A stretch of DNA of 64,000 nucleotides, taken from positions 39,608 to 103,607 of the forward strand of contig JAFTYM010000013.1 in assembly GCA_017461585.1 (NCBI GenBank), read 5' to 3'. A program made the position numbers and the translations under genes. The DNA comes from Oscillospiraceae bacterium. GTDB taxonomy: Bacteria; Bacillota; Clostridia; Oscillospirales; Oscillospiraceae. Positions within the stretch are counted from its first letter, which is position 1; every line of letters begins with the position of its first letter. Below are positions 43,290-52,202 of this stretch, piece after piece. Below the pieces are notes generated by a model. It made no database searches, was not told the DNA's origin, and saw nothing but the letters and a program-made list of their open reading frames with translations.

Positions 43290-46200
43290 TTACTCTTCGA
43301 TAAACAAATATGTAGTTGTTGAGCTGCTGCTGAGAGTTACACTTCCGTTTGAGTAGCGCAGATAGTTTGAACCTACTTTAAGTCTGCTGTTACTGAAGGA
43401 AATGCTGCTGGAGTTGGATGTGCTGAGACTAAGAGTGTAGCTTGAATTGCCCCACCAGTTCCACCAGCTGTTTGATTTTGATGCGTACAGATAATATGTT
43501 TTGCCGTCGTCCTCATAGCTGAGCTTTTTATTTCTGTAGCTCCATACCATATCGTCAGTAATTTCAGATGTGATGACGCCGTTGGATACCGTTACCTGAA
43601 CTGCTGAAATCTTGTTGTCCTCATGAGTAAGAGCATAGTACTTTCTGCCTGAGTAGAATGTGATGACATATTCATTGCCCGAAGAAATTGATGTTACTCT
43701 TGTATATGTCTTGTTTGCGACCTCTTCGGTATATGTATCGCCGCAGCTTTCGCAGGTGTATACAAGATAATCTCCGTCCTCTGTGCATGTGTAGCTATGA
43801 CCGAAGGCTGCTGTGTTATCTGCTGTGTAGCTGTCACCACAGTTTGCGCAGGTATATGTTGTGAAACCTGCTGTTGTACATGTAGCCTCTGTTATAACAG
43901 CTGTGTAGTCATGACCGAGAGCGTCAACATAAGTATCTACTGTTGTCTCTCCGCAGTTTGTACATGTATGTGTGGTATAGCCTGCATTTTCGCATGTCGC
44001 TTCAGTTACTACAGAGTCGACATTGTGTCCGAGAGCTTCTGTGTAGCTGTCAGTATAGCTGTCATCACAGTTTTCACAGGAGTGGATGGTGTATCCTCCA
44101 TCTGTGCAGGTTGCCTTGCGTGTAATGGCAACGTAAGAATGACCAAGAGCTGCAGTTTCATCTGCCGTGTATGTATCACCGCAGTTTGCACATGTAAATG
44201 CTGTATATCCGTCTTCTGTGCAGGTGGGCGCTGTTACTTCTGCCTTGTAATCGTGACCGAGAGCTGCAGTCTCTGCTGTATAGCTGTCGTCACAGTTTTC
44301 ACATGTATATACTGTGATGCCTGCCTGTGTGCAGGTGGGCGCTGTGCATGCTGCCGTGTAGTTATGGCCTGTTGCTGCGATTATTTCAACCTCTGTGTCG
44401 CCGCAGTTTGCACATGTTTTTTCTGTGCTGCCGGTCTCTGTGCATGTTGCGGGAGTTGTTACTGTCTCGTAAGCATGGCCTGCTGCTGCAACATAGGAGT
44501 CAACCGTCACCTCACCGCAGACAGTACATGTATGTGTTGTGTAACCGTCTGTTTCGCATGACGCTTCAGTTACAACAGACGTATTGCTGTGACCGAACGC
44601 AGAGACGATGCCATCTGTATAGCTGTCGCCGCATGCTGCACAGGTGTGCACAGAGTAACCGTCTGTTTCACATGCAGCCTCAACAACAACTGTCTCGTAG
44701 TCGTGACCGAGAGCTGCAGTTTCGTCATAAACATATCCGTCACCGCAGTATGTGCAGGTGTAGGTTGTGTATCCGCCTTCTGTACAGGTGGGTTCTACGG
44801 TAACTGTGCTGTAATTGTGACCTGTTGCTGCTGTCTCATCAGCAATGTATGTATCGCCGCAAGCTGTGCAGGTATATGTTGTAAAACCGTCCTCTGTACA
44901 TGTGGGTTCTGTGACAGCTGCCATGTAGTTATGACCTGTTGCTGCAATTACCTCAACTGTTTTTTCTCCGCAAGCTGCGCATGCTGTTGTAACGCTGCCG
45001 TCTGCCGTGCAGGTTGCAGGAACTGTTACTGTTTCAAAATCATGCCCTGCAGCTGCCGTCTCATCCGCTGTGTATGTATCGCCGCAGCCTGTGCAGGTAT
45101 ATGTTGTCAAGCCGCCCTCTGTACAGGTAGGCTCTGTGACAACTGCCGTGTAGTTATGACCTGTCGCTGCGATTACTTCAACTGTTGTTTCTCCGCAAAG
45201 CGCGCATGCTGTTGTAACGCTGCCGTCTGCCGTGCAGGTTGCAGGAACCGTAACCGTCTCATATACATGATCACAGGAGTCGTTGTTTACATACTCCAAA
45301 ACCTCAGCGTAGAACATGATGAAGGGACCAACGCCCTTGCCTTCGTTATTGTAGAAGGTGGAGTTGGAGCTGCCGGGAGCACCCTTAAAGCAGATGTCTG
45401 TAAGTGTGGAACCGCTGAGTTTCTCGCTGCAGATACCGTTAAAGGCAAGGATGCCATACTGTGCATAAGATTCATCCAGCCAGCCGTTGTTTACAGCCTT
45501 CATGATTGCATAGCATACGAGTGCGGTACCGCTTGTCTCATAGGGGTTTGTGGAGGACTTGGATGCATTCATGTTGTTCAGCCACATACCGTTGGATGTG
45601 TTCTGGCATGCGATCATGCCGTCTACCAGCTTTACAAGCTGTGCCTGCATAGCAGCAAGGTTGTCGCCGTCCATGCTGTCCATAATATCAACAATAGCTG
45701 CTGCGTACCAACCGATGGAGCGGAGCCAATATGTTCCGGAGTTGGAAGATGCAGAGTCTGCTGCGTGATAGAACAGACCCTTGGAGCTGTTGTACATGTT
45801 GTCACTTACCCACTGCATGCGGTCTACAATAAGGTCAAGCTCATCTGTGTCGCCGATATACTTGGCGTACTCAGCTCTGAAGGGAAGGATCATGTAAAGA
45901 CCGTCAAGCCACAGGTCAGGAGTGGGATCGGTTGCCCATGTGTGACGATAGTTATTACCTGCATTTTTCAGAGAGTACTTGCTTGCAGCGCTGTCAAGGT
46001 CAGCATACAGAGTTGCTGCCATTGTGAGATAGCGCTCGTCACCTGTCATCTCATAAGCATCAAGCAGAAGGCTTGCTGTCTTATAGCAGTCTGCACCGTG
46101 AGTGGAGTTGTATCCTGCGCGCTGCTTGGAAGAGTTGTTGGAGCAGTATGCCCATGTGCCGTCTGCCTTAATGAGAGAAGACATATATTCAATGACATAA

Positions 46201-46535
46201 TCTGCATACTTCTCGTCACCGGTCACTTCGTAAAGATACTCAATGCCCTCGAAAACGACGCCATTGTAGTAGCTCCAGTCGAAAAGATAAGACTTGCTGT
46301 TCTCTCTTTTCTCATTATCCCATGTAAAGTGTGTCTTGAAAGTGGACACAACAGTAGAGGGATCATTGCTAGTATTGTTGACGGTGATACCGTCAATATA
46401 GCTCTGCGCTTCTTTTAGCGAAGCTGTCAGAGTTTCGTCCGCTGCGGCCATTGCGCTTACGGGCATTATGCAAATAACCATAATCACAGCCATTAATGCG
46501 GAACAAAATCGCATTATGTTTTTACCTGTATTCAT
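43290..46535 (-). CDS. Secreted GH88/GH105-like hydrolase with 14 Cys repeats
   Basis: 1081 residues. Signal peptide 1-31 (MAVIMVICIMPVSAMAA). Residues about 35-420 form an alpha6/alpha6 barrel like unsaturated rhamnogalacturonyl/glucuronyl hydrolases, with DLWLDGLYMILPFRAEYA and WLRSIGWYAAAI. Residues about 421-938 are 14 repeats of ~37 residues, each with two Cys pairs around a GH-Y (or F) start. A C-terminal beta domain of ~140 residues follows (ISSGNEYVITFYSGRKYYAL, rich in Ser, Trp). Probably an extracellular polysaccharide-degrading protein held in a stalk; substrate not proven. GGAGG precedes ATG 46535. Confidence 0.85.
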   Translation of the reverse strand: MNTGKNIMRFCSALMAVIMVICIMPVSAMAAADETLTASLKEAQSYIDGITVNNTSNDPSTVVSTFKTHFTWDNEKRENSKSYLFDWSYYNGVVFEGIEYLYEVTGDEKYADYVIEYMSSLIKADGTWAYCSNNSSKQRAGYNSTHGADCYKTASLLLDAYEMTGDERYLTMAATLYADLDSAASKYSLKNAGNNYRHTWATDPTPDLWLDGLYMILPFRAEYAKYIGDTDELDLIVDRMQWVSDNMYNSSKGLFYHAADSASSNSGTYWLRSIGWYAAAIVDIMDSMDGDNLAAMQAQLVKLVDGMIACQNTSNGMWLNNMNASKSSTNPYETSGTALVCYAIMKAVNNGWLDESYAQYGILAFNGICSEKLSGSTLTDICFKGAPGSSNSTFYNNEGKGVGPFIMFYAEVLEYVNNDSCDHVYETVTVPATCTADGSVTTACALCGETTVEVIAATGHNYTAVVTEPTCTEGGLTTYTCTGCGDTYTADETAAAGHDFETVTVPATCTADGSVTTACAACGEKTVEVIAATGHNYMAAVTEPTCTEDGFTTYTCTACGDTYIADETAATGHNYSTVTVEPTCTEGGYTTYTCTYCGDGYVYDETAALGHDYETVVVEAACETDGYSVHTCAACGDSYTDGIVSAFGHSNTSVVTEASCETDGYTTHTCTVCGEVTVDSYVAAAGHAYETVTTPATCTETGSTEKTCANCGDTEVEIIAATGHNYTAACTAPTCTQAGITVYTCENCDDSYTAETAALGHDYKAEVTAPTCTEDGYTAFTCANCGDTYTADETAALGHSYVAITRKATCTDGGYTIHSCENCDDSYTDSYTEALGHNVDSVVTEATCENAGYTTHTCTNCGETTVDTYVDALGHDYTAVITEATCTTAGFTTYTCANCGDSYTADNTAAFGHSYTCTEDGDYLVYTCESCGDTYTEEVANKTYTRVTSISSGNEYVITFYSGRKYYALTHEDNKISAVQVTVSNGVITSEITDDMVWSYRNKKLSYEDDGKTYYLYASKSNSWWNWWGNSSYTLSLSTSNSSSISFSNSRLKVGSNYLRYSNGSVTLSSSSTTTYLFIEE
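43718..45275 (-). repeat. 14-unit Cys-rich tandem repeat array (coding)
   Basis: Units follow GH-Y-x-VTxxTCTxxGxTTYTCxxCGDTYxxDETAA, about 37 residues. Thirteen units are full and the last is shortened. Each carries CxxCG-like pairs that could bind a metal or form disulphides. The units are diverged but repetitive enough to be slippage-prone. Confidence 0.9.
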
Positions 46536-46882
46536 AAATATGAACCTCCGACATTTTACTGTTTTTGATTTGAAAAACGATGTTAGCTTTCAACGGCTTA
46601 AGCAATCTAAGCCACACAACACCCCCGGATGTACGTCACGATTTTTGTTATCAGTGATAACTACACGCAAAATGAATTATATCATGCAAAATTCCATTGT
46701 CAACCATTTCGCGCTCGTCCTTTTTAACAAAGTTATCATCGTTAACTTGTCTATTTTGACAGATAACTTGCACATTCCTGATTGCATCAAACTTTTTGTT
46801 GACATTTTTTCTGTTTCTTACTATAGTATCTCTATCTCTCTAAAGGTTTTATACAATCTATATTGATTGAGGAGGCTGTATC
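46536..46882. promoter_or_regulatory. Divergent control region between GH105-like and TetR genes
   Basis: 347 bp without a gene. Minus-strand promoter TTGACA (46703-46698), 16 nt, TATAAT (46681-46676) for the GH gene. Plus-strand promoter TTGACA (46799-46804), 17 nt, TATAGT (46822-46827) for tetR. Palindrome GTTATCA-G-TGATAAC (46647-46661) lies near the first. Several GATAACT/AAGTTA half-sites at 46735-46765 could be TetR operators. Confidence 0.75.
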
Positions 46883-47455
46883 GTGGCTGGTAAAAATCCT
46901 AATCTTCGCGAAGATCTGATCATCGCCGGTATAAACGAAATCAATAAACACGGTGTTTCCGAATTCTCAGTAAGACGCGTTGCAGACGCCTGCCATGTAT
47001 CCTGCGCAGCTCCGTATCGCCATTTTGAGAGCAAGAAGGCATTCATCGCTGCCATCATCGACTATGTAAACGACCGGTGGGCAGAGCGTCAGGAGGAAAT
47101 TCTCTCCCATTGCGGCTCTTCGTTGAGAGAACAGATAATTGAGATATCTGTAAACTATGTTCGTTTTCTTATGGAGAAGCCTATCTATCGCTCAATACTG
47201 ATGCTCAAAGATAATGAGTTCGACAATCTTTACCACAAGAAACGAACACAGTTCGGCAGCCTTACTCAGTCATTGGAGGCAGAGCTCCAAGCCTCTTCAG
47301 GTCTCCCCGATGACGTTTGGAAGAGAAAGCTCATGGTATGCCGTTCTTTGATTTTCGGCATGGTTTTTCTCATGGATGCCGGTGAGTATGAGTACAACGA
47401 TACAGCAATAGAAAACCTGCGCTTTACCCTGAACCGAGAGTTTGAAGTCCTATAA
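46883..47455 (+). CDS. TetR family transcriptional regulator
   Basis: 190 residues, GTG start with GAGGAGG upstream. N-terminal helix-turn-helix: NKHGVSEFSVRRVADACHVS, APYRHFESKKAFIAAII. The C-terminal ligand/dimer domain is not assignable. Divergent from the GH105-like gene, so probable local target (inference); palindromes lie between them. Confidence 0.88.
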   Translation: MAGKNPNLREDLIIAGINEINKHGVSEFSVRRVADACHVSCAAPYRHFESKKAFIAAIIDYVNDRWAERQEEILSHCGSSLREQIIEISVNYVRFLMEKPIYRSILMLKDNEFDNLYHKKRTQFGSLTQSLEAELQASSGLPDDVWKRKLMVCRSLIFGMVFLMDAGEYEYNDTAIENLRFTLNREFEVL

Positions 47456-47460
47456 TACCT

Positions 47461-47487
47461 GCCCTGTAAGCATTTGGCTTACAGGGC
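47461..47487 (+). terminator. Terminator of tetR
   Basis: 11-bp perfect stem GCCCTGTAAGC/GCTTACAGGGC, loop ATTTG, then TTTTGTTA. Confidence 0.88.
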
Positions 47488-47505
47488 TTTTGTTACCTTT
47501 TGTAT

Positions 47506-47534
47506 TTGACAGTATTCGTCAATATGTGTATGAT
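47506..47534 (+). promoter_or_regulatory. Promoter of the 47590 lipoprotein
   Basis: TTGACA (47506-47511), 17 nt, TATGAT (47529-47534). Confidence 0.82.
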
Positions 47535-47589
47535 ATTAACAGTTTGTGACGCTTTATGCGTCTTATTATTTTCAAAAGGGGACTTTCTA

Positions 47590-48297
47590 ATGAAACGTAT
47601 TATTTCCACGCTTTTACTGCTGGTTCTCTGCTGCACACTCCTCACAGGTTGTTTCTGCAAGCACGAGTGGCAGGATGCGACATGCACAACACCTACCACT
47701 TGTTCTCTCTGCGGCAAGACTGAGGGTGAAGCTCCCGGTCATATGGCAGGCGACATGGTAACAGGTGAGATCGATCTTGCAGCAAAGACATCTACTAGCT
47801 ATCAGAACTGCAAAATCTGCGGCACTTCTCTCCACAGCGAGGTCACAGATCTCACAACCTTCTTAGACGGCGGCAAGTTCATCTTCTCACCCAACCAGTA
47901 CAACGACGCAATGAACACTTACTTTGGTGGTGAGTATATCTTCGAGATTGACACTCTCGATTCCGGCGCTCTCATCTCTATGATCAGCGATGCAAACGGC
48001 GGCGTTACAGGCGCTATCATGTATCTTGCAAACGGTGACAGCCTTACAATTGACGATGCAGATTCTCCTGCATGTGACAGCTTGCTCTCCTACTGGTACA
48101 CAGATGACAATGCTCAGATCATTGATGTTATGACAGGTATCCTCATGGGCTGTGACATCAACCTCAATGAGGAGACAGCTCTCAACACTCTCAGCGCTAT
48201 CATTGATGCTTACGGCAGCAGCTACTCCAGCAACGGACTTTCTTATGAAGTCACACTCAACGACAACGACTTCGTATTCCTCATCTCTGTTGACTAA
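47590..48297 (+). CDS. Lipoprotein with HEWQDATC Cys repeat
   Basis: 235 residues. Lipobox LLTGCFC. It is followed at once by one CKHEWQDATCTTPTTCSLCG unit, then a second CxxC (YQNCKICG), then a beta-rich domain of ~170 residues with no known motif. The HEWQDATC unit is shared with the protein at 60904-61788. AAGGGGA precedes ATG 47590. Own promoter and terminator. Confidence 0.75.
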   Translation: MKRIISTLLLLVLCCTLLTGCFCKHEWQDATCTTPTTCSLCGKTEGEAPGHMAGDMVTGEIDLAAKTSTSYQNCKICGTSLHSEVTDLTTFLDGGKFIFSPNQYNDAMNTYFGGEYIFEIDTLDSGALISMISDANGGVTGAIMYLANGDSLTIDDADSPACDSLLSYWYTDDNAQIIDVMTGILMGCDINLNEETALNTLSAIIDAYGSSYSSNGLSYEVTLNDNDFVFLISVD

Positions 48298-48306
48298 GTT
48301 TTTACT

Positions 48307-48336
48307 AAATCCCTCAACCATCAGGTTGAGGGATTT
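48307..48336 (+). terminator. Terminator of the 47590 lipoprotein
   Basis: 13-bp perfect stem AAATCCCTCAACC/GGTTGAGGGATTT, loop ATCA, then TTCTTTTG. Confidence 0.9.
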
Positions 48337-48410
48337 TTCTTTTGTTTAAACCGATGTTTCGCATAAATACTTCTTTTCTTACGTAATCTTAACTATGAGG
48401 AGGGGATAAA

Positions 48411-49169
48411 ATGAAACTGCCGTTCGGCATGCGAAAGAAAGATTTTTCCGTCATTGTACTGATAATTGCGGTAATTGCCATATTTGCCGTTATCAACCAT
48501 CCTGCTATAGTCGGTGCATCCGCCGTTACAAGGCAGCTGCCCATTTACTGTGTGCAGCGGGATAACAAAGCCGTATCTCTGACTTTTGATGCAGCATGGG
48601 GCAACGAGGACACGCAGCAGCTTATCGATATTTTCGACGAATACGGCATAAAAGCCACCTTTTTTGTGGTTGGCGATTGGGTTGAGAAGTATCCTGAGTC
48701 AGTAAAGGCTCTCCACGACGCAGGACACGAAGTCATGAACCATTCGGACGACCACGCTCATTTTGCCCAGCTTTCGTCCCAGCAGATAATTTCAAACATC
48801 ACCGCATGCAACGAGAAAATAGCTGCAGTTACAGGTGTTACGCCAACGCTCTTCCGCGCACCCTACGGAGAGTATGACGACAACGTGATATCAACTATTA
48901 ATTCCATGGGCATCCACACTATCCAATGGGACGTTGACAGTCTTGACTGGAAAGATCTGTCCGCTGACGAGATATACAGCCGTGTCACCTCAAAGGTTCA
49001 GCCCGGCAGCATTGTTCTGTTTCACAACGCCGCATTGCACACACCCGAAGCTCTGCCTTCAATTATTGAGTATCTGCTGCAAAACGGATATGACATTGTC
49101 CCTGTATCTGAGATAATATTAAATGGAGATTACACAATAGACCATACAGGCAGGCAATGCCCTGCATAA
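48411..49169 (+). CDS. Polysaccharide deacetylase, sporulation PdaA/PdaB-like
   Basis: 252 residues. One N-terminal membrane anchor (residues 11-30), then NodB homology: VSLTFDAAWGNEDTQQLIDI (Asp), MNHSDDHAHF (zinc His), RAPYGEYDDNVI, GSIVLFHNAALHTPEALP. Removes acetyl groups from peptidoglycan sugars; size and motifs match the spore-cortex/PdaB subgroup. GAGGAGG precedes ATG 48411. Confidence 0.9.
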   Translation: MKLPFGMRKKDFSVIVLIIAVIAIFAVINHPAIVGASAVTRQLPIYCVQRDNKAVSLTFDAAWGNEDTQQLIDIFDEYGIKATFFVVGDWVEKYPESVKALHDAGHEVMNHSDDHAHFAQLSSQQIISNITACNEKIAAVTGVTPTLFRAPYGEYDDNVISTINSMGIHTIQWDVDSLDWKDLSADEIYSRVTSKVQPGSIVLFHNAALHTPEALPSIIEYLLQNGYDIVPVSEIILNGDYTIDHTGRQCPA

Positions 49170-49172
49170 CGG

Positions 49173-49203
49173 CAACGCCATTAGTCACACACTAATGGCG
49201 TTG
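49173..49203 (+). terminator. Terminator of the deacetylase
   Basis: 13-bp stem CAACGCCATTAGT/ACTAATGGCGTTG, loop CACAC, then TTATTTTT. Confidence 0.9.
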
Positions 49204-49254
49204 TTATTTTTTATACACTGTGCTACAATGAGAAAAAACCAAGGAGGTCTTAAT

Positions 49255-49776
49255 ATGAACGAGATCCTGAAAGCCATAAAAGAGCGCAGAAGCTGCAAAA
49301 GCTATAAGCCTGACATGGTGCCCGACGAGATAATCGAGCAGATAGTTGAGGCAGGTCTTTTTGCTGCCAGCGGCATGGGACTCCAGTCCCCCATTATTCT
49401 TGCCGTTTCCGACAAGGACACACGCGACAAGCTGTCTGCACTCAACTCCAAATACGACTTTAAGCACCGCCCCGACCCTTTTTACGGTGCACCTGTTGTG
49501 CTGGTCGTTTTAGGCAACAAGAGTGTCCCCACTTACCTCTACGACGGAAGCTTAGTCATCGGCAACATGATGCTGGCTGCCCACTCTCTGGGTATCGGAA
49601 GCTGCTGGATCCACAGAGCCAAAGAGACCTTTGAGGATGAAGAGGGCAAGGCTCTTCTCGAGGAGCTTGGCATAGAAGGCGATTTCGAAGGTATCGCAAA
49701 CTGCGTTATCGGCTACCCCACGGTAGAAAACAATAAGATCCCGCCAAGAAAGGAAGACAGGGTGTATACAAAATGA
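49255..49776 (+). CDS. Nitroreductase family protein
   Basis: 173 residues. FMN-binding nitroreductase fold: IKERRSCKSYKPDMVPDEII, SGMGLQSPIILAV, DGSLVIGNMMLAAHSLGIGS, NCVIGYPTVEN. NAD(P)H-dependent reduction of an unknown substrate. AAGGAGG precedes ATG 49255. It overlaps the GNAT start by 4 bp, so it opens an operon running to pepT. Confidence 0.92.
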   Translation: MNEILKAIKERRSCKSYKPDMVPDEIIEQIVEAGLFAASGMGLQSPIILAVSDKDTRDKLSALNSKYDFKHRPDPFYGAPVVLVVLGNKSVPTYLYDGSLVIGNMMLAAHSLGIGSCWIHRAKETFEDEEGKALLEELGIEGDFEGIANCVIGYPTVENNKIPPRKEDRVYTK

Positions 49777-50264
49777 ACACCGTGACCTTCCGCACAGCAG
49801 AGAGAAAAGACGCAGCGCTGATTTTGGATTTCATACGCGCCCTTGCTGAATATGAGAACATGGCAGATGAGGTCGTGGCAACTGAAGAGCTTCTGGAAGA
49901 GTGGATTTTCGACAAGCAGAAAGCCGAAGTGATCTTCATCTGCGAGAATAATGCCGAGGTCGGCTTTGCGCTGTATTTCCATAACTTCTCAACCTTTTTG
50001 GGCAGAGCAGGCATCTATCTTGAAGACCTGTTTGTAAAGTCCGAATACAGAGGTCGCGGCTACGGCAAGGCACTTTTAAAGCAGCTTGCCAAAATCGCCG
50101 TGGAGCGAGGCTGCGGCAGGCTGGAGTGGTGGTGCCTTGACTGGAACAAGCCCAGCATAGATTTTTATAAATCAATGGGCGCAGCTGCCATGGACGAGTG
50201 GACCACTTACCGATTAACAGGTGATACACTTAAGGAACTCGCAGGAGAATGCTGCGATGGATAA
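49773..50264 (+). CDS. GNAT family N-acetyltransferase
   Basis: 163 residues. Acetyl-CoA site RGRGYGKALLKQLAKIA, preceded by LEDLFVKSEY; resembles the diamine/spermidine acetyltransferase branch (GRLEWWCLDWNKPSIDFYKS). Substrate not certain. Overlaps both neighbours (4 bp with the nitroreductase, 8 bp with the HD gene). Confidence 0.9.
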   Translation: MNTVTFRTAERKDAALILDFIRALAEYENMADEVVATEELLEEWIFDKQKAEVIFICENNAEVGFALYFHNFSTFLGRAGIYLEDLFVKSEYRGRGYGKALLKQLAKIAVERGCGRLEWWCLDWNKPSIDFYKSMGAAAMDEWTTYRLTGDTLKELAGECCDG

Positions 50265-50937
50265 GAAAACATACTTACTGATAGAAAACTACATGCTGTC
50301 GTGTATGACAGACAGCGCCCACGACAAAGATCATATTTACCGCGTTCTGTACACCGCACTTGACATTGCAAAGACGGAAGAAGATGTGGACTATGATGTT
50401 CTTATATGCGCCTGTCTTCTGCATGACATCGGCCGCAAAGAGCAGTTTGAAAACAGCTCCTTGTGCCACGCGGTGGTAGGAGGCGAAAAAGCATACCGCT
50501 TTCTCGCAGAAAACGGCTTTACCGCCGATTTTGCAGCGCACGTAAAAAGCTGTATAACAACACACAGGTTCAGAAAAAGCGCTCCCCCTCTGAGCATCGA
50601 AGCTAAAATCCTTTTTGACGCCGATAAATTGGACGCTGCAGGTGCCATGGGAATTGCCCGTACGCTTATCTACAAGGGTCAGGTCACGGAGCCGCTGTAT
50701 TCTTTGACTTCTGACGGACAGGTTTCAAGCGGAGAAACGGACAAAAAGCCCTCTTTCTTCCACGAATATCATTATAAGCTCAAAAATATCTACAACAGCT
50801 TCTATACTCTTCGCGGTGCAGAGCTGGCAAATGAGCGCCGCATGACCGCAGAAAACTTTTTCAGGGAAATATACAAAGAGGTAAGCTCTGCATACGAAAA
50901 AGGCAGCGCTTACCTTGATGAGATCATAACAGAATAA
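50257..50937 (+). CDS. HD domain metal-dependent phosphohydrolase
   Basis: 226 residues. HD motif: AHDKDHIYRVLYTALDIA (His), CACLLHDIGRKEQF (His-Asp), DADKLDAAGAMGIART (Asp). Related to YedJ/YpgQ-type nucleotide or phosphate hydrolases; substrate unknown. ATG 50257 follows CAGGAG and overlaps the GNAT gene. 13 bp before pepT. Confidence 0.88.
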   Translation: MDKKTYLLIENYMLSCMTDSAHDKDHIYRVLYTALDIAKTEEDVDYDVLICACLLHDIGRKEQFENSSLCHAVVGGEKAYRFLAENGFTADFAAHVKSCITTHRFRKSAPPLSIEAKILFDADKLDAAGAMGIARTLIYKGQVTEPLYSLTSDGQVSSGETDKKPSFFHEYHYKLKNIYNSFYTLRGAELANERRMTAENFFREIYKEVSSAYEKGSAYLDEIITE

Positions 50938-50950
50938 GAGGTATTTACCA

Positions 50951-52153
50951 ATGAACATTAAAGACAGATTTTTAAAGTACGTCTCCTTTGACACAACATC
51001 AGACGAAAATTCCGCCACCGTCCCCACAACCGCAAAGCAGAAGCTCTTAGGTCAGTATCTTGCCGACGAGCTTAAAAACATGGGTCTTGAAGATGCACAC
51101 ATGGATGAATTCGGCTATGTTTACGGCTATCTTCCCGCTTCTTCCGACAGGGCAACCGACGACGCACTCGGCCTTATTGCACACATGGACACAGCTCCCG
51201 CTGTAAGCGGCACAGATATTAAGCCCTCTGTTATTTCCTATGCAGGCGGTGATATCGAGCTTTCGGGCGGTGTATCCATTACAGAGAAAAACTTCCCCTG
51301 CCTTAAAAATTACGTTGGTCAGGATCTCATCGTAACAGACGGCACAACACTCTTAGGTGCTGACGACAAGGCAGGAGTTGCAGAGATTTTCACAGCCTGC
51401 GAATATCTTATAGCCCACCCAGAGATATCTCACCGCGGCATCGCAGTTTGCATCACTCCCGACGAGGAGGTCGGCAGCGGCGCTGACCACTTTGACCTTG
51501 GTAAATTCCGCGCCAAGAAGGCTTACACCGTAGACGGCGGTGAGCTTGGTGAGATCGAATACGAAAACTTTAACGCAGCAGGCGCAAAGATTCGTGTAAA
51601 CGGCGTAAACATCCATCCCGGCTCTGCCAAGAACCAGATGAAAAACGCTGTTTTAATGGCAAATCAGCTTATCTCCATGCTGCCCCCTGCCGAGACTCCT
51701 GCTCACACCGAAGGATATGAGGGTTTTTATCATGTTGGCGACATTTCCGGCAACGAAACTCTTGTCACAATCGGCATGATAATCCGCGATCACGACAAGG
51801 AAAAATTTGAAGCCCGCAAGGCATTTTTGACAAACCTTGTGGCTTACCTCAACACAGTATGGGGCGAGGGTTCATTCGTCCTTGAAATGCGCGACAGCTA
51901 CTACAACATGAAAGAGCAGATTCTTCCTCACATGGAGCTTATTACCAATGCAGAAGCTGCTATGCGCGCAGTCGGAGCTGAACCCAAAATTATCGCCATA
52001 AGAGGCGGCACAGACGGCGCAAGACTCTCTTACATGGGTCTGCCCTGCCCCAACCTGTCCACAGGCGGCGTTAACTTCCACAGCGTACACGAGTTTATTT
52101 CCGTACAGGCTATGGAAAAAATGGTACAGGTTCTCATCGAGCTTGTGAAGTAA
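50951..52153 (+). CDS. pepT: Peptidase T (tripeptide aminopeptidase)
   Basis: 400 residues, normal length. M20 zinc aminopeptidase that cuts tripeptides. LIAHMDTAPA (His/Asp), LLGADDKAGVAEI (bridging Asp), ITPDEEVGSGADHFD (Glu), IRGGTDGARLSYMGLPCPNL and the late VNFHSVHEFISV complete the family set. Last gene of the operon; strong terminator follows. Confidence 0.95.
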   Translation: MNIKDRFLKYVSFDTTSDENSATVPTTAKQKLLGQYLADELKNMGLEDAHMDEFGYVYGYLPASSDRATDDALGLIAHMDTAPAVSGTDIKPSVISYAGGDIELSGGVSITEKNFPCLKNYVGQDLIVTDGTTLLGADDKAGVAEIFTACEYLIAHPEISHRGIAVCITPDEEVGSGADHFDLGKFRAKKAYTVDGGELGEIEYENFNAAGAKIRVNGVNIHPGSAKNQMKNAVLMANQLISMLPPAETPAHTEGYEGFYHVGDISGNETLVTIGMIIRDHDKEKFEARKAFLTNLVAYLNTVWGEGSFVLEMRDSYYNMKEQILPHMELITNAEAAMRAVGAEPKIIAIRGGTDGARLSYMGLPCPNLSTGGVNFHSVHEFISVQAMEKMVQVLIELVK

Positions 52154-52159
52154 CTCAAA

Positions 52160-52194
52160 AAAACAGCTATTCCGAAAAACGGAATAGCTGTTTT
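52160..52194. terminator. Bidirectional intrinsic terminator
   Basis: 15-bp perfect stem AAAACAGCTATTCCG/CGGAATAGCTGTTTT, loop AAAAA, between convergent pepT and the siderophore-binding gene. Confidence 0.92.
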
Positions 52195-52202
52195 CATATT
52201 TC

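Noticed and set aside
44589-46418. A 609-codon open frame antisense to the GH105-like gene
   Set aside because: It mirrors the repetitive composition of the Cys-repeat gene, has Cys/Ala-rich meaningless sequence, and no ribosome site.
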